From a virus, in IMG/VR virus record IMGVR_UViG_3300047358_000341, positions 1 to 20,326 of that record: a stretch of 20,326 nt of DNA; one strand, written 5' to 3'. Under the pieces are notes generated by a model. That model had not been told where the DNA came from. It searched no databases and saw only the letters and a program-made list of their open reading frames with translations. The translations under genes were made by a program, and so were the position numbers. Positions 5,151 to 10,810 of the stretch are shown in pieces. How positions within the stretch are numbered: position 1 is the stretch's first letter; every line of letters starts with the position of its first letter.

Positions 5151-6203
5151 TCAGATAGACGTGACTGCCTTAATATGATCCTCGAACTCTGGATGCACGT
5201 ATAGCATCGTTGTCTTTGGATCGGTGTGTCCCATCAGAGTTGAGATAACTGCGAAGGGTGTGTTGTTCTCGCCAAGGCGAGAGCCGAATGTATGCCTCAT
5301 GGTATAAGGCGGTTTGTCTTTAATGCCAAGACTTTTACATACGTCAGTCCAATCATTATAGAAGTACGAGTAACCAGCCTCAGTGTTATAAGGCTTATGA
5401 TAGTTGTCTACTTTGTAAGTGAACAACATGTCACCCTCTTGATCCATTGGTGCAGCTTGGTTGCCATGTGCAGCGGCATACGCCCGAGGATTTAAAGGGA
5501 TGGTTCTTGATCTTGGTTTGCGATTACGTCCTTTGATTGACGTAAGCACACACTTCTTCCTTGGAAAATCTAACTTAGATTTACGAAGGTTGTATGCTTC
5601 CGCTGGACGTGCGCCAGTGTTAAGGATGAATGACGCTAACCGTTTATTGCACGGCTTGAGCTTACGAAAGATTGCCTCTTCTTCTTTCTGTGTGAGCGTC
5701 ACAATTTCCTTCTCTTCTTCTGGTGGTTTCCGCAATGTAATTCTCTCACTGCGAAAGCCTTGGTCCTTCGCATAGTTCAACACCGATTGGAGTTGTGTTA
5801 TTACTCTTCGGGTGTGTGAAGCACTATGACCTAGCGACGTGTGGTTTTCAAAAACATACTGAGTTGCGTCGGCTGCTACGAAGTCGGACACATACATGTC
5901 CCCGAAACAATCATTTAATTTTTCTAGTATCTGTCTAGCTGTTCGACCTGATGCCGTTGAAGGATCAGCCATGAACGATTTGATTACAACATGGAAGGTA
6001 GGATTAGAGGAAGTTGACTTAGGTTTGATAGATACTTTCCCAAGCAAGATCCCCTGTTCAAGCTGAAGCATTTTTAAATGTGCCTCTTGCGGATCAGATG
6101 TCTCAAGAGATTTGCGGATGCGTTGCTTGCGTCCGTTTACCTTGAGTGATCCAACAGCCTGATAGTAGCTAGAGTTTTCACGAGTGTGTAATTTTAATCC
6201 CAT
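5151..6203 (-). CDS. int: Tyrosine recombinase (phage integrase)
   Basis: A 350-residue site-specific recombinase that would insert the phage at a host tRNA gene. The N-terminal part (about 1-60, basic, KVNGRKQRIRKSL) is a likely arm-binding domain, 70-155 the SAM-like core-binding domain, and 165-345 the catalytic domain. Expected catalytic residues are R199 (NTGARPAE), K224 (beta-hairpin SIKGRNRK), R303 (MRHTFGSRL), H326 (LMGH) and nucleophile Y335 (TMLYVH). The usual His of the HxxR box is Tyr here (Y300). AGGGGGGATC precedes the ATG. The LuxR-type gene ends 8 bases upstream, so the two form one operon. The attP site follows the stop. Confidence 0.93.
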   Translation of the reverse strand: MGLKLHTRENSSYYQAVGSLKVNGRKQRIRKSLETSDPQEAHLKMLQLEQGILLGKVSIKPKSTSSNPTFHVVIKSFMADPSTASGRTARQILEKLNDCFGDMYVSDFVAADATQYVFENHTSLGHSASHTRRVITQLQSVLNYAKDQGFRSERITLRKPPEEEKEIVTLTQKEEEAIFRKLKPCNKRLASFILNTGARPAEAYNLRKSKLDFPRKKCVLTSIKGRNRKPRSRTIPLNPRAYAAAHGNQAAPMDQEGDMLFTYKVDNYHKPYNTEAGYSYFYNDWTDVCKSLGIKDKPPYTMRHTFGSRLGENNTPFAVISTLMGHTDPKTTMLYVHPEFEDHIKAVTSI

Positions 6204-6211
6204 GATCCCCC

Positions 6212-6706
6212 CTATCTTTTAGTTGGTGCATACAATGGTGCAAGAGGATCATTCATTCCTATGCTGGCGTTGTCGCCCCAAGTCATAGGTAGTCCCTCAG
6301 ATGCAGCTTCATACTCACCCGATGTTGCTTTGTTACATATGTCTCTGAATGCTACAGCAATAGAGCCACGAGTTTTTAGACCCATCTTTTTACCTGTTGC
6401 AGATACGTGAAGCTTGATAGTGTTCTCACTTACACCCATCATTTCTCCGATGTCTGCATTCTTCCAACCCTTGACTATGAGTTGTGCGACACAGTGTTGT
6501 TTAGTTGTGAGCCGACGTAGCAAAGCTGCCTCTGCTATATTTAATTGACTGCCCGAAGGGTTCTCTAATGGCGCGTCCGATTTAGTCATTAGTAGTTGGA
6601 CTACCATATCGAGCTTGGCTTCTAGCCTTGCTATGTCTAGTCTAATATTCTCATTCATAGCTTGGTACTCCATTATTTGTGGAGCATACGCATGGTTCTG
6701 ATACAT
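6212..6706 (-). CDS. LuxR/GerE-type DNA-binding regulator upstream of integrase
   Basis: Residues 66-121 form a GerE-type helix-turn-helix: LTTKQHCVAQLI, KGWKNADIGEMMGVSENTIKLHVSATGKKMGL. The N-terminal 45 residues contain a short coiled coil (NIRLDIARLEAKLDMVVQLL) for dimer formation. There is no autoinducer-binding or receiver domain, so no ligand or kinase input is visible. GGGAGGG lies about 8 bases before the ATG. The stop is 8 bases from the integrase start, which makes this a likely regulator of integration or lysogeny. It could act on its own promoter through the GGCAAT repeat at 6741-6755. Family call is firm; target is inference. Confidence 0.85.
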   Translation of the reverse strand: MYQNHAYAPQIMEYQAMNENIRLDIARLEAKLDMVVQLLMTKSDAPLENPSGSQLNIAEAALLRRLTTKQHCVAQLIVKGWKNADIGEMMGVSENTIKLHVSATGKKMGLKTRGSIAVAFRDICNKATSGEYEAASEGLPMTWGDNASIGMNDPLAPLYAPTKR

Positions 6707-6740
6707 CTTCTTCCCTCCCTTGAATTAGATGCTTCTTTCT

Positions 6741-6755
6741 GGCAATCCTATTGCC
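6741..6755. promoter_or_regulatory. Palindromic operator candidate before LuxR-integrase operon
   Basis: GGCAAT (6741-6746) and ATTGCC (6750-6755) form a perfect palindrome with a three-base centre. A further TTGCC half-site follows at about 6763. It lies in the leader between the candidate promoter (6794-6823) and the ATG at 6706, where a bound protein would block or modulate the operon. Other RNA roles cannot be excluded. Confidence 0.45.
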
Positions 6756-6793
6756 TGTAATGTTGCCTAGCAAAAGTTGCTTGGGTAGACATA

Positions 6794-6823
6794 TATTAAG
6801 GTTTAAAATTTTAATCATATCAA
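6794..6823 (-). promoter_or_regulatory. Candidate promoter for LuxR-integrase operon
   Basis: On the minus strand TTGATA (6823-6818), an AT-rich 18-base spacer and TTAATA (6799-6794) make a reasonable sigma70-type promoter. It would leave a leader of about 80 bases carrying the GGCAAT palindrome. It was found by eye in AT-rich DNA, so confidence is modest. Confidence 0.4.
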
Positions 6824-6856
6824 TACTCTTTGGTTTGGCTAGTTGTAAGGTTAAAG

Positions 6857-7294
6857 TTACCCATTAGCTTTGTGGTATTTCCTAGCTGATTGGATGCCGC
6901 CGAAATCTTTATCAACGGAATAGTCTGCAACAACAGTTGCGTACTTTACCCACTGATCGACTAGCACTTGTGACGCCCGAACACGACGATAGTTGTTTTC
7001 TAGTCTGGTTACTTCTATCCAACCGCAACTTTCGCATTCACTAATCATAGTATCTACAGCGTTGATAGACACACCAATCCGCTGGGCAATCTTACTTGGT
7101 GGGCAGTCCATATCTTTTAATGTACAAATCGCACACTTAATTCCAAAAGCTCGACGATTAGGAGTGGACATAAAATAATTTCTTATCTTTTCCCCCTCAC
7201 CCTCTTCTGCTGGATACAACTCACCCATATACTGCGCGAGTTCTAACTCAGCCAAGTGAAGCGCATACCGTTGATTTAATTGTTTTATATCCAT
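6857..7294 (-). CDS. Winged-helix DNA-binding protein (145 aa)
   Basis: Residues about 50-108 read as a winged helix-turn-helix: AFGIKCAICTLKD, then PPSKIAQRIGVSINAVDTMISECESCGWIEV, with a basic wing (NNYRRVRAS). A helical C-terminal tail follows. Four or five Cys (54, 57, 64, 87, 90) could suggest a metal or redox site, though their spacing is not a known motif. It has its own candidate promoter with an operator (7341-7369) and stands between the lysis cassette and the LuxR-integrase operon. A phage transcription regulator is likely; the exact family is not known. Confidence 0.6.
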   Translation of the reverse strand: MDIKQLNQRYALHLAELELAQYMGELYPAEEGEGEKIRNYFMSTPNRRAFGIKCAICTLKDMDCPPSKIAQRIGVSINAVDTMISECESCGWIEVTRLENNYRRVRASQVLVDQWVKYATVVADYSVDKDFGGIQSARKYHKANG

Positions 7295-7340
7295 AGTTCC
7301 CCCATAAAGTTAAAGTTAAAGCACACAAGGTACTAGGGGG

Positions 7341-7369
7341 GTTGTAACGGAAACGACACTATTAGTCAA
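7341..7369 (-). promoter_or_regulatory. Candidate promoter with GTGTCG-type operator
   Basis: Minus-strand TTGACT (7369-7364), a 17-base spacer and TACAAC (7346-7341) lie 47 bases before the ATG at 7294. Read on the plus strand, the bases from 7342 are TTGTAACGGAAACGACAC (7342-7359), which resembles operator copies A and B. Bases 7355-7379 also form a nested inverted repeat (GACAC with GTGTC and TATT with AATA) that may serve as a stem after the outer spanin gene. Confidence 0.45.
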
Positions 7370-7378
7370 TAGCGGTGT

Positions 7379-7588
7379 CTAATCACATAGCTTTTCGTAG
7401 GTTTCATTGTGTACTAACACGTCTACCATTAGTTCATAGTCGTGTTCTTCTAACGATCTGATTGCTTCTTGATCTTCAAAGTACATAGGGAATGCTACAT
7501 CACAATAGCTATCACTCGTTATCTTTGCGCACCCACTTATTAGCAAGCTGACTGAGCCTATCATCATCCATTGAATTGATTTCATCAT
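7379..7588 (-). CDS. Outer-membrane spanin lipoprotein (Rz1-like)
   Basis: A 69-residue protein with a lipoprotein signal: Lys3, hydrophobic core, and lipobox ISGC with the lipidated Cys at 20. The mature part would be about 50 residues. It starts inside the upstream inner-spanin gene in another frame (7512-7588 shared), the classic Rz/Rz1 arrangement. Unlike lambda Rz1 it is not Pro-rich but acidic, with two Cys at the ends (28 and 68). Together with the inner spanin it would fuse the inner and outer membranes in the last step of lysis. The name is by architecture, not sequence similarity. Confidence 0.72.
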   Translation of the reverse strand: MMKSIQWMMIGSVSLLISGCAKITSDSYCDVAFPMYFEDQEAIRSLEEHDYELMVDVLVHNETYEKLCD

Positions 7589-7757
7589 CTACATCCTTGG
7601 CTAATCTCATGTCGTCGATTAGCTTTTGATCCATTTTACGTTTAATTTTATCTTGGCCTCGTGCGATACCTGACGAATAGATACCAAGCACTCCTAGTAT
7701 AAAGGCCGCGCCGATCAGCAAGTATAGCTGAAGCTTGCTTCCAAACATCATTCCCAT
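7512..7757 (-). CDS. Inner-membrane spanin (Rz-like)
   Basis: A short protein with an N-terminal membrane anchor (LYLLIGAAFILGVLGIYSSG, about residues 11-30) and a charged, helical periplasmic domain (about 33-81), as expected of an i-spanin. Three Met codons lie at the start: AAAGGA is best spaced (7 bases) for the third, at 7751, giving 79 residues. The gene follows the amidase by 6 bases and carries the start of the o-spanin in another frame. Confidence 0.75.
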   Translation of the reverse strand: MGMMFGSKLQLYLLIGAAFILGVLGIYSSGIARGQDKIKRKMDQKLIDDMRLAKDVDDEINSMDDDRLSQLANKWVRKDNE

Positions 7758-7763
7758 ATCCTT

Positions 7764-8438
7764 TTAGTGCCAGCCCTCGGCCCATGCTTTAATTCGTTCC
7801 CTCATTATATAAAGTCCGAACAATACTGTGATGCCAGCAAACGCTAGTATGATGTACTGGCTTGTCTCATTCATTCCCGTGAGTGATGTCACCGCTGTAC
7901 CAGCGGATGCAGCTATGGTTGCAGCACTAGCCTTGACTGTCTTCGATTGTCTTGGCTTGGTACGCTCTGGCTTCTTAGCAGTAGCCTCTGAGAGTTTCAT
8001 ACCTGACAGCCACTTCTGTACTCTAAATCCAGGACAAGCCTTTGTAGAAATACGATTGTGACCAATCACATTCTCGTTCTTGATACTGTACTGATCTTGT
8101 AGCTTGCGAATTAAATCGTAAGCCGCTGCTAATTGTAGTGGTGTGAAGTGATCTGTTGCTAGATCATCAGCGTCACTACCAAAGCCACCGAACAATGCGA
8201 TGCCAATACTATCAGAGTTATGTCCCTTGGCATGTGCGCCTGACTTCTCTACTGGCCTACCTTGGGCAATCTCTCCACCTCTACCAATGAGATAATGGTA
8301 TCCGATTGACGACCAATTACGAGGTGGTGTTGTATGCCACTTCTCAACTTCTTTGACTTGTTCGTTAAGTGTTTTGTTTTCCCACCAATCAGGACGGGTT
8401 GCCGTGCAGTGGACAATGATCTGGTTAATCTTTCTCAT
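7764..8438 (-). CDS. Endolysin: N-acetylmuramoyl-L-alanine amidase with C-terminal membrane anchor
   Basis: Residues 1-145 are an Amidase_2 / T7-lysozyme-type domain. Zinc ligands are H10 (VHCTATRP), H127 (VIGHNRIS) and C135 (KACPGF), with catalytic-type Y47 (GYHYLIGR) and K133. It cleaves the amide bond between muramic acid and the stem peptide. After a basic, Ala-rich linker (about 150-190) comes a hydrophobic helix (about 194-212, YIILAFAGITVLFGLYIM) and a positive, Trp-containing tail. A C-terminal anchor is unusual for a T7-type amidase and may hold the enzyme to the inner membrane or supply holin function. It overlaps the nuclease-like gene upstream by four bases. Confidence 0.9.
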   Translation of the reverse strand: MRKINQIIVHCTATRPDWWENKTLNEQVKEVEKWHTTPPRNWSSIGYHYLIGRGGEIAQGRPVEKSGAHAKGHNSDSIGIALFGGFGSDADDLATDHFTPLQLAAAYDLIRKLQDQYSIKNENVIGHNRISTKACPGFRVQKWLSGMKLSEATAKKPERTKPRQSKTVKASAATIAASAGTAVTSLTGMNETSQYIILAFAGITVLFGLYIMRERIKAWAEGWH

Positions 8439-8827
8439 AACATAAAAGCCTTTCTAATAGTTTGCGTTTGCTCTTCTTCAGTAAAACGATCAGGCTTTAT
8501 TTTAAGAGTTCTTCCCACCGTGTCGTCCCTTCTAAACGCAACGCAAAGTTTTTTGTCCAAGGCTACAAGGATGTAGATGCCATCATAGATGTTTCGATTG
8601 GGTCCGAACTGAAAAGAATATCGGGCTGGCCTAGCCTTGACGCCATGCACCATTGCTTTTGAACAAGCCTTAACTTGTACCCGAACCATGCCACGGTTAG
8701 GAGTATCGCACCACAAGTCGTCGTGTGGTAAGTCAACGTGGGTAGTGCGTATTCCATGACGTTCTAATATAAAGGCTGCGTAAAATTCACCCGCACGACC
8801 AATAAAGATTTGGTCTGTTCGTGTCAT
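8435..8827 (-). CDS. PD-(D/E)XK-like endonuclease or resolvase (130 aa)
   Basis: The layout matches small PD-(D/E)XK nucleases: GRAGEFYAAFILERHG (E14, motif I), LPHDDLWCD (D36/D37, motif II) and VRVQVKAC (Q51, K53, motif III). Q in place of E in the ExK motif occurs in some members of this superfamily. The likely substrate is branched or damaged DNA, but a restriction-like role is possible. It sits in the lysis operon with overlaps on both sides. The superfamily call is fair; activity is not proven by the motifs alone. Confidence 0.65.
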   Translation of the reverse strand: MTRTDQIFIGRAGEFYAAFILERHGIRTTHVDLPHDDLWCDTPNRGMVRVQVKACSKAMVHGVKARPARYSFQFGPNRNIYDGIYILVALDKKLCVAFRRDDTVGRTLKIKPDRFTEEEQTQTIRKAFML

Positions 8828-9099
8828 TACTTTCTTAGTAGTGTTTCTAAATGACTGATGGTTGCTTGTGCTGTTGCAAGTTCGCTCCGAAGCTTACCCA
8901 TTTCTTTAAGTAAGTCTTCCTTGTCCTTGGTGTAGATGTCGAGCTTGTTAGCAAGTCGATCTACTTGATCCTTCAAAGTATTCTGATACTCAGTTGCAGC
9001 TTCCCTCTTTGTCTTCTCCTTCATGGTGACAAATGACCAGAACCCAGCCGATCCAATCAAGGCTATGATAACTGTTATTAAACTTTCTATACCCATCAT
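8827..9099 (-). CDS. Membrane-anchored coiled-coil protein (90 aa)
   Basis: An N-terminal membrane segment (about residues 5-25, LITVIIALIGSAGFWSFV) is followed by a long charged coiled coil (about 30-88) with regular Leu and Ile spacing. The position two genes upstream of the endolysin makes holin, spanin-like or other lysis partner roles possible. A single anchor with a long cytoplasmic or periplasmic coil is not a typical holin. It overlaps its neighbours by ATGA (upstream) and TAATG (downstream). Confidence 0.6.
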   Translation of the reverse strand: MMGIESLITVIIALIGSAGFWSFVTMKEKTKREAATEYQNTLKDQVDRLANKLDIYTKDKEDLLKEMGKLRSELATAQATISHLETLLRK

Positions 9100-9344
9100 G
9101 TCCCCATTTCTTTTCCATTGTGCGGAGCTTCAAGCGTAGCACTCACACCTTTGTTCATCGGCACACATTCAATACTCATTCTGTAGTATTCATTGTTCTC
9201 TATCTTTGACCAGTTAGGTTGTGCCGCGATGAACATACATTGCTCCAATGTCATTGGTGTATTGTATATGTACTGATTGCCGATGTACTCCCACTCCACA
9301 CCTGTGTTTCCCCAAATAGAAAAGACCAATACAAAGAATGACAT
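9096..9344 (-). CDS. Small exported protein (82 aa)
   Basis: A short hydrophobic N-terminus (MSFFVLVFSIWG) may be a signal sequence. Two Cys (C37 and C60), about 23 residues apart, could form a disulphide outside the cytoplasm. Starts at a TAATG overlap with the upstream gene. No family recognised; a role in the envelope during lysis or superinfection control would be speculation. Confidence 0.55.
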   Translation of the reverse strand: MSFFVLVFSIWGNTGVEWEYIGNQYIYNTPMTLEQCMFIAAQPNWSKIENNEYYRMSIECVPMNKGVSATLEAPHNGKEMGT

Positions 9345-9790
9345 TAGATTTTCCCCATGAATTTTGCGATGAAATATATTCCAGTGAGGACGACAGCCAC
9401 AGCTAACAAAACACCAGCAACCATGCTGACTGCTTCAATCCTCTCTTGTCTTTCTTTCTCTAACTGTTTCTGTCTAGCCTTACGCATTTTCCTTGCTTCA
9501 TTTTGCCAATCCAGCCACCTCTGCCAAGTTCCAGGTTTTGCATACAAGCGACAAAAGGATTCTAATTCTCTGCGCTTTTCTTTAATATCCTCAAGCTGTT
9601 GGAAGCATTCCCAATCACCCTCTTCACCACCAGTAATAGCTGTCAAAGGGGAAGTTCGTTTCTTCCTTACCTGTTCTTTAAGTTGGTCTTCAGCCGTAAG
9701 AAATTTTCCGACATGGCTAACCATATCTTTAACTTCCCTAGAATTTTCTAGGGCTTTTTTTATAATTGCAAATGAGGCATTCGCCGCCAT
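9344..9790 (-). CDS. Hypothetical protein with C-terminal membrane helix (148 aa)
   Basis: A helical protein with an N-terminal part FAIIKKALENSREVKDMVSHVGKFL, a Trp-rich middle (TWQRWLDWQNEARK, about residues 88-101), a basic coiled stretch and a membrane helix near the end (about 123-145, MVAGVLLAVAVVLTGIYFI). I have seen the same layout in phage proteins of unknown role, but this is from memory. The ATG at 9790 has only a weak ribosome site, and the frame is open upstream to a TAG near 9875. A non-ATG start extending it by up to about 28 codons is therefore possible. It opens the run of overlapping genes that leads to the lysis cassette. Confidence 0.65.
   Translation of the reverse strand: MAANASFAIIKKALENSREVKDMVSHVGKFLTAEDQLKEQVRKKRTSPLTAITGGEEGDWECFQQLEDIKEKRRELESFCRLYAKPGTWQRWLDWQNEARKMRKARQKQLEKERQERIEAVSMVAGVLLAVAVVLTGIYFIAKFMGKI
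9736..9761 (+). terminator. Terminator-like hairpin antisense to the 9344-9790 gene
   Basis: On the plus strand CCCTAGA (9736-9742), a four-base loop and TCTAGGG (9747-9753) are followed by C and seven Ts (9755-9761), a perfect intrinsic terminator shape. It lies inside a minus-strand coding region (KKALENSREV), so it would only stop plus-strand readthrough. It may be a real insulator or a chance result of the codons. Confidence 0.45.
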
Positions 9791-9899
9791 GACTGCTTCT
9801 AGAATAGCTATTGTCTTTGCTCCAACGATAATAATTTGTAGGAGTAAAGTGAGAGTAAAGTTTTTTTTATACTACGAATAAGTGAGGGACTTGTCGTCC

Positions 9900-10274
9900 T
9901 TACAACTTCATTCTTTCACGTAAGAATGCCTCGTACATTTTCGAGAATGTAGATAGTCGAAGGAAGACAACACTATCCTCTGTGCTTTCCCTGTTACGGC
10001 GAGTAACAACTATGGGGATTTGGTCTGTCTTCTTACCGTGCGCGTTTCTTTCTGATTGTGCAAGAGCTTCCCGCCACGCCAGCTTCTCGACCCTCTTGGC
10101 TTCCACAAATATTTCGGGTGTTCCGAGTAGGTCTGCGTCACCGTAGCCCATCCCATGTTTACCCCCGCCACTAAGGGGAGTGCGTTCACACCTTTGTTCT
10201 TTGTAGACATTGGTGTTCAACCAAGCTGCAAGTTCTCGCTCGTAGCCATCGCCTTTTCTTTTTTGTCTGGACAT
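9900..10274 (-). CDS. Holliday-junction-resolvase-like nuclease
   Basis: A 124-residue protein with the Hjc-type PD-(D/E)XK layout: GYERELAAWLN (E12/E14), GYGDADLLG (D46/D48), IFVEAKR (E58, K60). RKGD near the start and the basic patches fit DNA binding. The enzyme probably resolves four-way junctions during replication or recombination, before packaging. AAGGATGGAACT precedes the ATG. Its start overlaps the upstream HTH/zinc gene by 58 bases in a different frame. A gap of 109 bases separates it from the next gene. Confidence 0.72.
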   Translation of the reverse strand: MSRQKRKGDGYERELAAWLNTNVYKEQRCERTPLSGGGKHGMGYGDADLLGTPEIFVEAKRVEKLAWREALAQSERNAHGKKTDQIPIVVTRRNRESTEDSVVFLRLSTFSKMYEAFLRERMKL

Positions 10275-10612
10275 AGTTCCATCCTTGGTAAGCTTATAGT
10301 AATGTTTCTTTTACAAGGCATGTGCTTATCAGCGTCACGTTCTCTGTCGTGACAAGCGTTACATTTAAACTGCATTCGAGGGCGCGACTTATTGCAACCA
10401 CATATAATGCATGGACGTGACCACCGTAGAGGTGAAGCACGTCTTTGATATTTTGCGCCGTGAACTACTTCAAGTTCGAGGCGAACCAATGCGCGTCGAA
10501 CCGTTTCTATACAACACCCGATACGTGCAGCCATTTGTTTATGGGTGTGAAGTTTATGATTTAATTTTAACCACTGCTCTATGTCGGGAGTAATCGGTGA
10601 CTTCCTAGCCAT
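10217..10612 (-). CDS. HTH and zinc-knuckle DNA-binding protein (131 aa)
   Basis: Residues about 20-45 (HKQMAARIGCCIETVRRALVRLELE) form a helix-turn-helix. A four-Cys knuckle follows: CIICGC (68-73) and CNAC (84-87). This combination, with basic stretches, marks a DNA-binding regulator or homing-nuclease-like remnant. The catalytic HNH residues are not visible. It is the first gene behind the promoter/operator at 10642-10679. Confidence 0.6.
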   Translation of the reverse strand: MARKSPITPDIEQWLKLNHKLHTHKQMAARIGCCIETVRRALVRLELEVVHGAKYQRRASPLRWSRPCIICGCNKSRPRMQFKCNACHDRERDADKHMPCKRNITISLPRMELCPDKKEKAMATSENLQLG

Positions 10613-10641
10613 TACCCATCCCTGTTATTTTTAATGTAACG

Positions 10642-10679
10642 TATATAACACTACACAACTTTCGTGTAAATAGTTACAC
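10642..10679 (-). promoter_or_regulatory. Promoter overlapped by perfect GTGTAA palindrome
   Basis: Minus-strand TTTACA (10670-10665), a 17-base spacer and TATATA (10647-10642) form a good promoter 30 bases before the ATG at 10612. Its -35 box lies in the perfect palindrome GTGTAA-ATAG-TTACAC (10664-10679). A protein bound there would repress the gene. The half-site is shared with the sites at 435-454 and 12899-12922. Confidence 0.6.
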
Positions 10680-10687
10680 AACTAGGG

Positions 10688-10715
10688 TTGACTTTTTAGC
10701 GAACACCGTTAAACT
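10688..10715 (+). promoter_or_regulatory. Candidate plus-strand promoter leading into the foldable element
   Basis: TTGACT (10688-10693), a 16-base spacer and TAAACT (10710-10715). It points toward the GC-rich structured element and then antisense to the primase gene; no protein-coding gene on the plus strand follows. If real, it would produce a small non-coding RNA or an RNA primer. Confidence 0.4.
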
Positions 10716-10791
10716 CGCTGACGAGTAGACGACGTGGGAAGCCGCGCTGTTGGCGCGGCAGACAAGACGGGTAGAAGGATACGCGAGTTTA
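10710..10791. ncRNA. GC-rich foldable element (structured RNA or origin)
   Basis: A closing 9-bp stem (TAAACTCGC 10710-10718 with GCGAGTTTA 10783-10791) encloses a perfect 7-bp hairpin, GCCGCGC-TGTTG-GCGCGGC (10741-10759). The 5' arm can instead fold locally (ACTCG-CTGA-CGAGT, 10713-10726), giving two exclusive structures. Repeated GAC triplets lie between. The stretch is much richer in G+C than its surroundings and has no coding potential. It sits between the primase-helicase gene and the promoter of the HTH/zinc operon. It could be a regulatory RNA or a replication origin near its replication gene. The pairings are read directly; the function is inference. Confidence 0.5.
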
Positions 10792-10810
10792 CTTTCTATA
10801 TCCAAAATTT

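Noticed and set aside
6841-7325. TTAAAG/GTTAAAG repeats near both ends of the winged-helix gene as attachment or iteron sites
   Set aside because: Only two or three short AT-rich copies exist, without regular spacing, so chance is likely.
9357-9881. 174-residue plus-strand reading frame
   Set aside because: It is the shadow of the minus-strand gene 9344-9790. The minus frame has membrane and coil features and overlaps with its neighbours, while the plus frame has no ribosome site.
10710-10791. Hammerhead ribozyme (CTGACGA after a stem and GGGAA before a hairpin)
   Set aside because: The core CUGANGA and a GAA before a hairpin are there, but no stem II forms between them. The bases before the closing stem are ACG, not NUH, and 23 extra bases break the junction. 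The similarity is superficial.
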